Positions 38,575 to 48,401 of a stretch of DNA of 64,000 nucleotides are shown piece by piece (position 1 is the first letter of the stretch; every line of letters starts with the position of its first letter). Source of the stretch: Chloroflexota bacterium. Lineage in GTDB: Bacteria > Chloroflexota > UBA6077 > FW602-bin22. A program made the position numbers and the translations under genes. The stretch covers positions 186,001 through 250,000 of the forward strand of contig SCUE01000034.1 in NCBI GenBank assembly GCA_004297775.1, written 5' to 3'. The notes under the pieces were generated by a model that was not told the origin of the DNA, made no database searches, and saw only the letters and a program-made list of their open reading frames with translations.

Positions 38575-40949
38575 GCCCGCGCCGACACTCGCGCGTGGTG
38601 AACGATCTCGTCGAGCCGGTCGGGCACGCGCACTTTCTCCACGTACAAATCCGCCCCCGGCGTTGCAGACATCATATCGGCTACCGCGCTTCCACTCACA
38701 ACACACGTCGTCGGCCGCGCTGTGAGACCGGCCGCGGCCGCCAGCACGTCGCTGGCCGGGCGATCGGGGAGCCCGCTATCGAGCAAAAGTAGATCGAACT
38801 GTTCGGCCGAAATTATCTCGATCGCCGCGCCGCCCGTTTCGACGTGGCGCACGTCATGTCCGGCCTGGCGCAGCAGGAGCGCGAGAACCGCCGCGAACGC
38901 GGCCGAGTCGTCGATGAGCAGGATGCGAAGTGGACGATCGACCTTTGGCAACGCCGCCGCGACCGCCCGGCGCAGCGCGCCGCCGTCGATTGGTTTCGGA
39001 ATGACGGCCGAGACGCTACCCTCGCGCATCTGCGCGGCGCTGATCTCGCGGCCCCAACCGGTCAGGAAGACAACCGGTAGCGCCGGATGGCGTCGATGGA
39101 TTATCCTGGCCAGCTCCCAGCCGCTCATTCCTGGCATTCCCAGGTCGCTGATGACCAGATCGGGCGGATCATCACCGATGCTGGCGATCGCGGCGCGGGG
39201 ATCGGTGAAGGCGCGCGGATCGTGGCCATCGGCCCTCAGCAACATCGCGGCGGTGTCGAGGACGTCAAGCTGATCGTCGACCAGCACGATCCGCGCGCTG
39301 CGCGACGGCATCGCGCCATCGACCGATTCCGGCTCGACCGCGTCCGGCGCATCGGTCGTCGGGAACCAGAGGGTGAACGTCGTGCCCTCGCCCGGCAGGC
39401 TCGCGACATCGATGCGTCCGCCGATCGACGTGACGACTTTGCGCGCCATCGCCAAGCCCAGCCCTGAGCCCTTGTCGCCCTTTGTCGTGAAGAATGGCTC
39501 GAAGGCTCTTCGTTGCAGAGCCAGTGGCATGCCGACACCGGTGTCGCGCACGGTGAGTTCCGCGCCGGCGCCGGCTGGCGCCAACTGGATCGACAGTGTG
39601 CCGCCATTCGGCATCGCGTCGACGGCATTGAAAATGAGGTTCACGAGCACGTCTCTCAGGCTCGACGGATCGCCCAGCACCGGCAGGGTCGGCTCGATGC
39701 GCAGACCGATCGCGATCGTTCGCCCCTCGCGCTGCGCCTGATCGCGCCAGCGCGGCTGCGTCAACTCGATCGCCTGGCGCGCGATCTCGCCGAGTGACAC
39801 CGGCCGAAACCCGATCGCGTCGAGCGGACGACCGTACTCGCGCAAACGGCCGACGGTTGCCGCGCCATCGCGGGCGGCACGCTGAATCGCCAGCAGGTTG
39901 TCGGCCAGGGCCGCGTCGGGTTGTTGGCCGAGCATGACTTCGACCCGGCCAAGGATCGTCGCGAGCAGATTGTTGAAGTCGTGCGCCAGCCCGGATGCCA
40001 TCTCGCCGGTCGCGCGCAGACGCTCGACCGCGACGAGCTGGTCCTGGACCTCGCGCTGCTGGCTCACGTCCGAGTACACCGCCAGCCGACCCAACAGTTC
40101 GCCATCGCTCGCGACGACGGCCGTGCCGTGGCGGCTCAGAATCCGATCGCTATCCGCCAGGCGAAGCTCGTCGATCAACGTCAGGCGCGGTTGATTTCGC
40201 TCCAAACCGAGCACCGACAGAAGCGTCTCCGGCGTGCGGAACCGGGTCGCCAACTCGACCTCCGATAGACCGACCGGAGATCCCGTCAGCCCCAACAGCT
40301 CGGAGAGGCGTTCGTTCGCGATCACGATGGCGCCATCGTGATTCGTCATCGAGACGCCCCGCTCCATCGCATCGAGAATCGCGCGAAGCTGTCCGGCGGT
40401 CAGGTTGGCCGAGGCGGTGCGCTCGTTGAGCTTGGCGGCCAGACGGGCGTTGCCGATCGCGACGCTCGCGGCGGCGGCGTACCCCATTGCCAGGTGCTCG
40501 TCCTGAGCGTCGTACGAACCGGACGTCGAGGTCGCAACGTAGAGCCGTCCGATCACGGCGCCGTCGAGGTGAAGCGGCAGACCCAGGAAGGCGCGCATCA
40601 CGGGGTGCCCTTCGGGGAAGCCAACCGAGCGGGGATCGGTCCCGATGTCGTCGAGCCGCAGCGGACGTCCCTCGTGCAGAAGCGCGCCCAGGACCCCGCG
40701 GCCGGTCGGCGGATGGTCCTTCAGGCGGGCGTATTCGTCGGGCGCCAATCCGGTGGTGACGAATCGGCTGAGAGCTCCGTTTTCGTCGATCAGGCCGACC
40801 GCCGCGTACGGAGATCGGGTCAAGAGCGCCGCGCCGCGGACGATCCGATCGAGCAGTTCATCCTCGCTGGCGTGCTCGGCCGTCAGCGCGCTGGTCGCGG
40901 CGTAGAGACGGCGCAACGAAACTCGGGGTACGTCCATCCTGGCGTACAT
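38571..40949 (-). CDS. Hybrid histidine kinase: GAF-PAS-HisKA-ATPase-REC-REC
   Basis: A 792-residue soluble protein. Domain order: GAF (~25-170), PAS (~190-310), HisKA with GLAHDFNNLLATILGRVEVM (phospho-His), ATPase with NAVDAMPNGGTL, DTGVGMP and GSGLGLAM, then two receivers. The first receiver reads IVLVDDQLDVLD and VISDLGMPGMSG with IPKPID; the second reads LLIDDSAAF and LLLLDSGLPD but has a less typical end. No membrane segment, so it senses an internal cue. Start ATG 40949 or 40937. Not paired with a DNA-binding output here; the small coupled protein may be its partner. Confidence 0.9.
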   Translation of the reverse strand: MYARMDVPRVSLRRLYAATSALTAEHASEDELLDRIVRGAALLTRSPYAAVGLIDENGALSRFVTTGLAPDEYARLKDHPPTGRGVLGALLHEGRPLRLDDIGTDPRSVGFPEGHPVMRAFLGLPLHLDGAVIGRLYVATSTSGSYDAQDEHLAMGYAAAASVAIGNARLAAKLNERTASANLTAGQLRAILDAMERGVSMTNHDGAIVIANERLSELLGLTGSPVGLSEVELATRFRTPETLLSVLGLERNQPRLTLIDELRLADSDRILSRHGTAVVASDGELLGRLAVYSDVSQQREVQDQLVAVERLRATGEMASGLAHDFNNLLATILGRVEVMLGQQPDAALADNLLAIQRAARDGAATVGRLREYGRPLDAIGFRPVSLGEIARQAIELTQPRWRDQAQREGRTIAIGLRIEPTLPVLGDPSSLRDVLVNLIFNAVDAMPNGGTLSIQLAPAGAGAELTVRDTGVGMPLALQRRAFEPFFTTKGDKGSGLGLAMARKVVTSIGGRIDVASLPGEGTTFTLWFPTTDAPDAVEPESVDGAMPSRSARIVLVDDQLDVLDTAAMLLRADGHDPRAFTDPRAAIASIGDDPPDLVISDLGMPGMSGWELARIIHRRHPALPVVFLTGWGREISAAQMREGSVSAVIPKPIDGGALRRAVAAALPKVDRPLRILLIDDSAAFAAVLALLLRQAGHDVRHVETGGAAIEIISAEQFDLLLLDSGLPDRPASDVLAAAAGLTARPTTCVVSGSAVADMMSATPGADLYVEKVRVPDRLDEIVHHARVSARA

Positions 40950-41051
40950 GGTACCGCGCCGCGACCAACCGGCTCTTGGGCTACTATGGCGCGACCTCAG
41001 TCGCTGGCGCCGCGCCAGCGGCGGGCGGCGAGCGGCATTTGGAGGCAGGTG

Positions 41052-42155
41052 ATGGCAGGGGCACGCGCGGCGATTCTGGACGCGGTCAAGAGCGCTCTCT
41101 CGATCGAAGAGATCGAGGTGTTACCGCCGGGTCCCGGCGAGGTACAGGTGAAGTACGTCGCCAGCGGCGTCTGCCACAGCGATTTGCACGCGATCACGGG
41201 CGACATGCTGCACCCGCTGCCGGTCATTCTTGGTCACGAAGGCGGCGGGATCGTCGAGGCGGTCGGGTCAGGCGTCACGACCTGCCAGGTTGGCGATCAC
41301 GTCCTGACGAGCTATATCCCGAGTTGCGGCACGTGCTCCTACTGCACCATCGGCCGGCCGAATCTCTGCGCCCTGCGCGACCGACCGCGGCATCTGATGC
41401 TCGATGGCACGTCGCGCTTTCGACGTCGTGACGGCTCCTTCGTGAACCACTTCCTCCAGGTGTCGTCGTTCGCGACGCGCGCGGTTCTGCTTCAGGAGGG
41501 CGTAATCCCGATCCGGAAGGACGCGCCGCTCGACGTCGTCTGCCTCGTCAGTTGCGGTGTCACCGCTGGGATGGGCGCGGTGCTGAACCGGGCCAAGGTG
41601 AAGCCGGGATCGACGGTCGTCGTGTTCGGGTGCGGTGGCGTCGGATTGAACGTCATCCAGGCGGCCGAACTGGCCGGGGCCGGTCGCGTCATTGCGGTCG
41701 ATCGCCTACCGTACAAGCTCGGTTTGGCGGAGGAGTTCGGCGCGACGCATCTGATCGACGCGTCGAAGGAAGACCCGGTCAAGCGCGTTCACGAGATCAC
41801 CGGCGGCGTCGGCGCCGATTACGCGTTCGAGGCGATCGGCGCGCCGCGCGTGATCGAGACGATGCTCGAGTGTCTCCACCGGGGCGGCGAGGCGTACATC
41901 ATCGGTGTCTCGCCGCACGGCGCACGCATCTCGATCGACCCGAGTCTGCTCGTGCAGGAACGCGTCCTCTCAGGCAGCTCGTTCGGCGGGTCTCGCCAGC
42001 GGGTCGATCTGCCGATGATCGTCGACCTGTTCATGCAGGGGAAGGTGAAGCTGCGCGAGCTCGTGTCGCGGCGACTCGGCCTCGACGACGTGAATCGCGC
42101 GTTCGAGTTGCTCAATCGCGGCGAGGTCGCGCGCTCGGTGCTCGTCTATACCTGA
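41052..42155 (+). CDS. Zinc-dependent alcohol dehydrogenase, class III/MDR type
   Basis: A 367-residue MDR enzyme with GGAGGCAGG before the ATG at 41052. Catalytic zinc: GVCHSDLHAITG (Cys) and GHEGGG (His-Glu). Structural zinc: CGTCSYCTIGRPNLC. NAD binding: VFGCGGVGLNVIQ. These features place it with class III-like and mycothiol/aryl-alcohol dehydrogenases that oxidise alcohols to aldehydes with NAD+. Stand-alone gene facing an aldo/keto reductase. Confidence 0.9.
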   Translation: MAGARAAILDAVKSALSIEEIEVLPPGPGEVQVKYVASGVCHSDLHAITGDMLHPLPVILGHEGGGIVEAVGSGVTTCQVGDHVLTSYIPSCGTCSYCTIGRPNLCALRDRPRHLMLDGTSRFRRRDGSFVNHFLQVSSFATRAVLLQEGVIPIRKDAPLDVVCLVSCGVTAGMGAVLNRAKVKPGSTVVVFGCGGVGLNVIQAAELAGAGRVIAVDRLPYKLGLAEEFGATHLIDASKEDPVKRVHEITGGVGADYAFEAIGAPRVIETMLECLHRGGEAYIIGVSPHGARISIDPSLLVQERVLSGSSFGGSRQRVDLPMIVDLFMQGKVKLRELVSRRLGLDDVNRAFELLNRGEVARSVLVYT

Positions 42156-42227
42156 GCCGCCCGAACCGACCGCCGCCAGATCCTCATTCGGGGGGATTCG
42201 CGGCGGCGGCGCGGGTTGAACGTGGGT

Positions 42228-43229
42228 TCAGTCCGTTGGCGGCACATGGTGGCGACCCGGCACCTGATCGACCTGACCGGCCGCGCCCTTCAGCGCCCGA
42301 TCGATCGCGGCGAGCGTATCGGCCGAGAGCTTCACGTTCATGGCGGTGACGTTCTCCTCGATCTCGGCCGTGTTTCGACAGCCGCTCAAGGCGACCGACA
42401 CGGTCGGGTCGGAGAGAACCCATGTTAGCGCCATACGCGCCAGCGTCGTGCCGGCCTGGGCGGCGATGCCCTTCAGTTCCTCGACGACGTCGAGATTCTG
42501 GGCCAGGTTCGTACCGAAGAGACGCTGACCGAACAGCATTCCCTGCCGTCGCCAGTCCTCTGGGCCGAAGACGTTGTCTTTCTTCATCGTGCCGGTGAGA
42601 AGACCGTGCGCCATCGGGCCGTACGCCATCACGCCGACGCCGAGCTCACGCGCGGTCGGGAACATCTCCTTCTGCCAGCGCCGATCGAACATGTTGAAGC
42701 CGACCTGGTTGGCACAGATCGGAGCGGCGGCGCGGGCGCGGCCGAGTTCGTACTTGGTGTAGTTCGAGACGCCGATGTGGCGTGCCTTGCCCTCCCGCCG
42801 GAGCTCGTCGAGTGCCTTCATCGTCTCTTCGATCGGCGTCTCCGGGTCCGGCCAGTGGATCAGCAGCAGGTCGAGGTAGTCGGTGCCGAGGCGTTTCAGG
42901 CTCTCCTCATTCAATCGCTTGACGGTCGAATACCGGCCGTCGAACTTCGAGGTGAAGGTGACCGGATCCCAGCTAATACAGGTCTTCGAGACGAGGAGGA
43001 TGTCCTTCCGCTTCGCGCCGAGCGCCTTGCCAAGCACGATTTCTGATCCGCCGAAGCCGTAGTTCGGCGCCGTGTCGTAGAGCGTGACGCCGAGGTCGAT
43101 CGCGCGGTGGATTGCCCTGGTGACTTCGGTGTCGTCTGTCCCACCATAGTGTTGGCCGCCCATTTCCCAGCAGCCAAAACCGATCGCCGAGACTGTCAGT
43201 CCGGTATTGCCGAGCGCGCGGTATTCCAT
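42228..43229 (-). CDS. Aldo/keto reductase
   Basis: A 333-residue TIM barrel: MEYRALGNTGLTVSAIGFG, DTAPNYGFGGSEIVLGKAL with the catalytic Asp-Tyr pair, LLVSKTC with the catalytic Lys, and YLDLLLIHWPDP with the His. C-terminal NADPH-binding part contains LSGCRNTAEIEEN. It reduces aldehydes or ketones, or oxidises sugars such as L-fucose or pyridoxal in related proteins; the exact substrate cannot be told. Confidence 0.92.
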   Translation of the reverse strand: MEYRALGNTGLTVSAIGFGCWEMGGQHYGGTDDTEVTRAIHRAIDLGVTLYDTAPNYGFGGSEIVLGKALGAKRKDILLVSKTCISWDPVTFTSKFDGRYSTVKRLNEESLKRLGTDYLDLLLIHWPDPETPIEETMKALDELRREGKARHIGVSNYTKYELGRARAAAPICANQVGFNMFDRRWQKEMFPTARELGVGVMAYGPMAHGLLTGTMKKDNVFGPEDWRRQGMLFGQRLFGTNLAQNLDVVEELKGIAAQAGTTLARMALTWVLSDPTVSVALSGCRNTAEIEENVTAMNVKLSADTLAAIDRALKGAAGQVDQVPGRHHVPPTD

Positions 43230-43296
43230 CTCCTACCTCCCGGTGGCGACAGTGTATCGGTCCGCGCGGTGCGCCCGCGTCACTCGATGGCGAGTC

Positions 43297-45261
43297 CTAC
43301 GGCGAGGCTCGTCGCGGCGTCGGCGTGATCGTTCCAATCGCGGCCACCGTGGCGGTTGGCGACGTCGGACGGGATGTTGGCAGCGGCGTGCCAGCAGTGG
43401 CAGGGCGAGGGGTAGCGGTGACGATCGTTCGAGGCGTCCCGGCCACGACCGTTGCCTCGGGCGTCGTCGCGCCGGACCGCGGGGTCGCCGGCCGGTTCGG
43501 TTGGGCCGTGATCTTGATCGCCGGAGTCGGCGTTCCGGGCGGGAGCGCGTCCTCCAGCTTCGCCCCGGGCGGCTTCCCCTGTATGCCGATGAGTGTGACC
43601 GAGCGCGATGGCTGGTACGCGCTCTTCATCTTGAGGACTCGTGGCTCCGCACCCTCGGTCGTGACCATCCGCGTGACCTCGACGTCGAATCCGTCGCGCG
43701 CCTCCTCGATCAGGAGCCGCTTGGGCCAGGCGTTGCGCGGGTCTTCCTCGTAGACCGGCGTTCGGTCGGGCGGCACGACGTTGGTGACGACCGGCTTAGC
43801 GACTTCGACCTTCCAGCCCGGCTTCCGCCCGTAGAGCATGAAGGACACGCTCTGATCGTTGAAGGCTGCCTGGATCACGACCGGGGTGGACGAGACGTTC
43901 ACCCACTTCAGATCGAGGCCGGCTTCTTCATCGACCGTCACGTCGAGCCCGACGATGCCGCGCGACGCGTAGGAGGGAATCCAGTACAAGTGCCAATACC
44001 GTTCTTCGAGCCGATAGCCGGCCCAGAACACCGGTTGAAACAGCGTCGTCGCGACCTGACAAATCCCGCCGGCCACGCTCGGGATCGTCTTGATCTCCTC
44101 GCCGACAGTCGTAATGCCGTATCCCCACTTGAAGCCGGCCTCGAGCGTCGTCGGTCCGACCGTGTTGTTGAAGGAAAACGTTTCGCCCGGCATGATGATC
44201 GCGCCGTGAAGCCGTTCGGTGGCGATCTTGATGTTGTGGCGCTTCTCGGGGATGGCGCCACCCAGCGCGGTGGAGCCCTTTTCGATCAGTTCCGACACAT
44301 CCAGTTTCGCGAGATCGGCGCCGCCGCCGATCGCCGGCGCGATCTGGTTCACCGCCAGCGCGACCTGACGGGCGTCGCTCGCGATCGCGCGCCGAAGGAC
44401 GGCCAGCGATCCGGGAACGTCGAGCGACTGACCAGGCTGGCCGTCATCGAGTAGCTTCGCGCGGCCGTTCTCGACCGCGACCCGCGCATTCCGCGGCGCG
44501 CGGGCCAGAACCGGCGCGACCGATTGCAGGAAGCGCGTCGCGACCGCCGCGTCGACCGTAACACGGGCGGGCGTGCCCGGTTTGGCCGGTTCGATCGCCA
44601 GGAGCGCGGCAAAGTCGCGTCGATTGAACGTCCAGAAGCGATCGCCGTGGCGAGCCGAGAGGTATGGTCCATCGCCGGCGAGGAGTCGGGACGCGTGGGC
44701 GAAGGCCGCCTCGACGAGGTCATCGGCGATTCGCGGCACGGTCGGTCGCGTCGGCAACTCGATCCGTCGCGCGTTGGCCGCGATGCCGTCGCGGATCGCT
44801 TTGCGCGCGCGGTCGACATCCAGTGTGACGCCGTCACGGGCGCGAACGCGGTCGACCCGGCCGTCGTCGCCGATCTTGATCGCGGCGTCGACCGCTGCCT
44901 GGTCAACCAACAACCCACCCTGCGCCAGCGCGGAGGCGCCGATCAGGTCGTCCGACGGTGCAAAGAGCCCACTCGGACCGGTGCCGATCGTGAATCCCAA
45001 CTGCCGAGGCGAGGTCAGCCAGGTCACGGAACCGGCCACGAGCGCGATCTCGCGATCGAGCACTGTATGGGAAGGCGTCGCGGTCGCAATCGATGTTGGC
45101 GGCCCAGCCGTCGGTGGCGGAGAAGGAGCTTCGGCCGGAGGCTTGTCGGATGATCCGGGCGTTGCCGTCGCCTGAGGGGCACACCCGCTCAGTGCCACGC
45201 CCGCGCCAAGGCACAGCAAAGCTCGACGACCCAGCCGCCGGCTCAATGTCTTCTCCGCCAC
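43297..45261 (-). CDS. VanW-family lipoprotein with peptidoglycan-binding-like domains
   Basis: A 654-residue surface protein. Signal and lipobox LSGCAP at the start, a Pro/Thr linker, two PG_binding_4-like repeats (about 100-330), then a VanW domain (~340-500: PGETFSFNNTVGPTTLEAG and GGICQVATTLFQPVFWAG, with the conserved Gly-Ile-Cys-Gln). A G5-like β region follows and the last ~90 residues are a Pro/Thr-rich tail. VanW proteins are envelope proteins of unknown biochemical role linked to vancomycin-resistance clusters and spore-germination homologues. Monocistronic by context. Confidence 0.88.
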   Translation of the reverse strand: MAEKTLSRRLGRRALLCLGAGVALSGCAPQATATPGSSDKPPAEAPSPPPTAGPPTSIATATPSHTVLDREIALVAGSVTWLTSPRQLGFTIGTGPSGLFAPSDDLIGASALAQGGLLVDQAAVDAAIKIGDDGRVDRVRARDGVTLDVDRARKAIRDGIAANARRIELPTRPTVPRIADDLVEAAFAHASRLLAGDGPYLSARHGDRFWTFNRRDFAALLAIEPAKPGTPARVTVDAAVATRFLQSVAPVLARAPRNARVAVENGRAKLLDDGQPGQSLDVPGSLAVLRRAIASDARQVALAVNQIAPAIGGGADLAKLDVSELIEKGSTALGGAIPEKRHNIKIATERLHGAIIMPGETFSFNNTVGPTTLEAGFKWGYGITTVGEEIKTIPSVAGGICQVATTLFQPVFWAGYRLEERYWHLYWIPSYASRGIVGLDVTVDEEAGLDLKWVNVSSTPVVIQAAFNDQSVSFMLYGRKPGWKVEVAKPVVTNVVPPDRTPVYEEDPRNAWPKRLLIEEARDGFDVEVTRMVTTEGAEPRVLKMKSAYQPSRSVTLIGIQGKPPGAKLEDALPPGTPTPAIKITAQPNRPATPRSGATTPEATVVAGTPRTIVTATPRPATAGTPLPTSRPTSPTATVAAIGTITPTPRRASP

Positions 45262-45417
45262 CGCGTCCTCGCCCTTCGCGTCATTTATATACGGCGAGAA
45301 CGAAGTGCCAGTTCGTCGCCGTGCCGAAGGCGCATGCGGGCGCTGTCGTCTGAAGGGCAGCGCGCGACCGGATACATATCCCGGAGCGCCGTCTACCCAA
45401 TGCTACGATTCGATTGC

Positions 45418-45840
45418 ATGACCGTCGAAGAAGTCCTCTCCCGACTTCAGGACACAGGCTACCGCGATACCGGTCCGCGCCGCGCGGTCGTCGAGGCGCT
45501 GCTCGGACGCCGTGGCGCGTTCACGGCTCAGGAGATCGCCGACGAACTGACGCCACGGGGCATCGGGCGCGCGACCGTCTTCCGAACGGTCAACACGCTC
45601 GAAGACATCGGCCTCGTGAACCGCCTGCACGTGGGCGGTATGTGCGATCGATACGCGTTCTGCGACGGGTCGCATCACCACCACCTCGTTTGCACGGGCT
45701 GCGGCGCGGTGTTCCCGATCGCGGATTGCACGATCGGGCCGGCCACATCCAACGCGGCGCAACAGATCGGCTTCGAGGTCGAGGGCCACCACGTCGATGT
45801 CTACGGCCTATGCGCGGTGTGTATTGCCCGCCTGGGCTGA
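45418..45840 (+). CDS. zur: Fur-family regulator, probably zinc-responsive (Zur)
   Basis: A 140-residue protein from ATG 45418 (ATG 45400 also possible). The N-terminal winged helix (GPRRAVVEALLGRRGAF, then ATVFRTVNTLEDIG) is followed by the metal domain with DGSHHHHLVCTGCGAVFPI, a Cys-x2-Cys structural zinc site, and VYGLCAVC near the end with a second Cys pair. It is convergent with, and overlaps the end of, a znuABC-type uptake operon, which strongly suggests that zinc is its corepressor. Could also be Fur. Confidence 0.85.
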   Translation: MTVEEVLSRLQDTGYRDTGPRRAVVEALLGRRGAFTAQEIADELTPRGIGRATVFRTVNTLEDIGLVNRLHVGGMCDRYAFCDGSHHHHLVCTGCGAVFPIADCTIGPATSNAAQQIGFEVEGHHVDVYGLCAVCIARLG

Positions 45841-46644
45841 ACGCACCGCGCGCCACATCCAGGCCAGACCGAAGAGGACCGTCGCCGAGAGGACAATCGC
45901 CGCGCCAGCCGACACCGCCAGGTAGTACGAGGCGTACAGGCCCGCGATCGAGGACGTCGCCGCGATCCCAACCGCGACCGCCATCATGCGAGGCACGCGA
46001 TTTGTCACGAGCGAAGCCGCCGCCGCCGGCGTCACCAGCAGGGCGCTGGTCAGCAAGACGCCGACCGCCTGAACGCCGGCCACGACCGTGAACGCCAGCA
46101 GAATCAGCAGAACGTAGCGCAGCAGGTCCGGTCGGAGCCCGATCACCCGCGCGTAGGTCGGATCGACCGAGGTGAGAACCAGTTCCTTGTGCGTGAAAAC
46201 GAGGATGGTCATCGCCAGCGCAGCGACGATCGCCAGCGCGACGACGTCGCCGGATGTGACACCGAGGATGTTGCCGAACAGAATGCTGGATAGATCGCGG
46301 AAGCTCCGCACCGTGCTGGCCAGAAGGACTCCGAGCGCGAAGAGCGCCGTGAAGACGACGCCGATCGCGGTGTCCTCGCGAACGATGTCTCGCCGGGTGA
46401 TCCAACCGATCGCGAGCGCGGTCGCCAGTCCGGCGACCACCGCGCCGCCGAGGAGGCTCCAATTATTCAGGTATGCGATCACGACGCCGGGCAGAATCGT
46501 GTGCGCGAGCGCGTCGCCGATGAATGCCATGCGGCGGAGGACGACGTAGATGCCGACCGAGGCGCAGGCAAGGCTGACGCACAGCGCCGCCAGAAGGCCG
46601 GTCTGCATGAATCCGAGGCTCAACGGCTCGATCAGAATTGTCAT
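45808..46644 (-). CDS. znuB: Zinc/manganese ABC transporter permease
   Basis: A 278-residue membrane protein with about eight hydrophobic helices. FMQTGLLAALCVSLACASVGIYVVLRRMAFIGDALAHTILPG, read in parts, is the start of the ABC-3 family permeases, with GDALAHTILPGVV as the signature loop. Its start overlaps the ATPase stop (ATGA) and its end overlaps the convergent regulator gene by 33 bases, an unusually tight arrangement. Imports Zn2+ (or Mn2+) with the ATPase and binding protein. Confidence 0.9.
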   Translation of the reverse strand: MTILIEPLSLGFMQTGLLAALCVSLACASVGIYVVLRRMAFIGDALAHTILPGVVIAYLNNWSLLGGAVVAGLATALAIGWITRRDIVREDTAIGVVFTALFALGVLLASTVRSFRDLSSILFGNILGVTSGDVVALAIVAALAMTILVFTHKELVLTSVDPTYARVIGLRPDLLRYVLLILLAFTVVAGVQAVGVLLTSALLVTPAAAASLVTNRVPRMMAVAVGIAATSSIAGLYASYYLAVSAGAAIVLSATVLFGLAWMWRAVRSAQAGNTHRA

Positions 46645-47387
46645 TGGTGAAACGACCGCGCCCGGTCGACTGGTGGCGCGATTGCGCGACCCTCGGCCAG
46701 GTACAGGATCTGATTGAAAGGCGTCTCGCCGCGTCCAACATCGTGGGTCGCGACAATGACCGTCTTTCCCCGTGAGCGCAGGTCGTCCATCACCGAGGCG
46801 ACGACGGCGCGCGTATCGGCGTCGACCGCATTGAGCGGCTCATCGAGTAGGAGCAGATCGGCGTCCTGTGCCAATGCCCGCGCGAGGAGTACGCGCTGCT
46901 GCTGACCGCCGGAGAGATCGCCGATCTGGCGCTCGGCGAGCGGCGTCAGCCCGAGGCGATCGATCGCCGTCGCGGCGGCGCTCCGATCCCCCTGGCCGGG
47001 CCGCCGAAACCAGCCGAGGTGAACGTAGCGACCCGTCATCACGAAGTCGGCGACTGTGATCGGGAAGCGCCAATCGACTTCGCCACGTTGCGCGAGGTAC
47101 GCGACTCGATGATGGCAGGCGCCGACCGGATGGCCGTAGATTGCGATCGTGCCGGAGACGACCGGCAGGAGGCCGGCGACGGCCTTCAAGAGCGTCGACT
47201 TGCCGGCGCCATTCGAGCCGACCAGCGCGACGTGTTCTCCGGCGCCGACCAGCAGACTGACCCCGTCGAGCCCGAGGCGCTGCCCATCGGCATACGCGAC
47301 GGTGACGTGTTGTACGTCGAGCGCCGGCGCACCTGGCTCGATCGCGACGTGGACACGCGATGCGTATGGCGCGCGCGGCTCAATCAC
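46641..47387 (-). CDS. znuC: Zinc/manganese ABC transporter ATPase
   Basis: A 248-residue ATPase: Walker A GSNGAGKSTLLKA, signature LSGGQQQRVLLARAL, Walker B DLLLLDEPLNAVD, and switch His in VIVATHD. The order and the sequences AYLAQRGEVDWRFPITVADFV, in parts, are typical of the metal-uptake subfamily. Overlaps both neighbours by four bases; three-gene operon with the binding protein and permease. Confidence 0.93.
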   Translation of the reverse strand: MIEPRAPYASRVHVAIEPGAPALDVQHVTVAYADGQRLGLDGVSLLVGAGEHVALVGSNGAGKSTLLKAVAGLLPVVSGTIAIYGHPVGACHHRVAYLAQRGEVDWRFPITVADFVMTGRYVHLGWFRRPGQGDRSAAATAIDRLGLTPLAERQIGDLSGGQQQRVLLARALAQDADLLLLDEPLNAVDADTRAVVASVMDDLRSRGKTVIVATHDVGRGETPFNQILYLAEGRAIAPPVDRARSFHQ

Positions 47388-48349
47388 GGCGCCGCGAGTG
47401 CCTCGACGATCACATCCACGTTGTAGCGCATCATTTTGACGTAGGTGTCGGCTCGGCCGCCGGGCGCGTCGAGCGCATCGGTATAGAGCGGCGGCGCGAC
47501 CCTGACTCCCGCTTCCTGGGCGACACGGGCGAGGATGCGCGGGTTCGACACATTTTCGGCAAAGATGGCCGGGACGGCGGCCGATCGAATGTCGCGTATG
47601 ACCTCGGCGACCGCGGCGGCGCTCGGCTCGGACGCCTCCGTCGAAACGCCGCCGAGGACGGTCGCGACGACGCGAAAACCGTAGCGCCGGGCGAAATAGC
47701 CGAGACTGTCGTGATTCGTCACGAGCGCGCGACGGCTCGGCGGGACCGTCTCGACTCGGGTGACGATCCAGGCGTCGAGTTGATTCAGTTCCGTGACATA
47801 GCGGTTCGCGCGCTCTCGATAGGTTGCCGCGTTCGCCGGATCGCGCGCGGACAGGGCCTCGGCGATCGTGAGCGCGATCTGGCCGACCAGTCGTGGGTCG
47901 TGCCAGACGTGCGGGTCGACCTCGGCATCGTGCTCGTCCACTTTCTGGGCGGCGCCATCCGTCCTGTGCTCCGGACGGAACGGCTCGATACCGGCCGTCG
48001 CGACGATGCGCCGCGCGCGCGAACCCGAGGCTACGAACAACTTCTCGAGCCAGACGTCGAAACCGAGGCCGTGCTCGATCGTGAGATCGGCACGTGCCAG
48101 AGCGCCAGCGTCGGAAGGACTGGGCTGGAACGTGTGGGTGTCCTGGCCCGGTCCGACGAGATTCGCGACGATGACGCGATCGCCGCCGACGACACGCGCA
48201 ATATCGGCCAGGATGGAGAAGGTCGTTACGACCGCGATTGGTGGTCCTGCTCCAGGCGACGCCGGCGCTTGCGAAGGACGCACGGTGCCGAACGAATTAC
48301 ACGCGGAGAGGCCGAGAACGAACGCCACCAGAAGCGCAATCCATCCCAT
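47384..48349 (-). CDS. znuA: Zinc-binding lipoprotein of the metal ABC transporter
   Basis: A 321-residue cluster A-I substrate-binding protein with lipobox LSAC. Metal ligands: DTHTFQPSPSD (His), DPHVWHDPR (His), VTNHDSLGYFA (His/Asp) and YTDALD at the end (Asp); a His/Asp-poor loop EHDAEVD lies between. The ATG at 48349 is chosen because TTGCCT, an 18-base gap and TACTAT stand just upstream on the minus strand, giving a leaderless start; a GTG at 48373 would lengthen the signal peptide by eight residues. Zinc is favoured by the adjacent Zur-like gene. Confidence 0.88.
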   Translation of the reverse strand: MGWIALLVAFVLGLSACNSFGTVRPSQAPASPGAGPPIAVVTTFSILADIARVVGGDRVIVANLVGPGQDTHTFQPSPSDAGALARADLTIEHGLGFDVWLEKLFVASGSRARRIVATAGIEPFRPEHRTDGAAQKVDEHDAEVDPHVWHDPRLVGQIALTIAEALSARDPANAATYRERANRYVTELNQLDAWIVTRVETVPPSRRALVTNHDSLGYFARRYGFRVVATVLGGVSTEASEPSAAAVAEVIRDIRSAAVPAIFAENVSNPRILARVAQEAGVRVAPPLYTDALDAPGGRADTYVKMMRYNVDVIVEALAAP

Positions 48350-48401
48350 ACCGATACATAGTATCAAAACCACCGCGACCGAGGCAACGCCCGACGATCA
48401 C

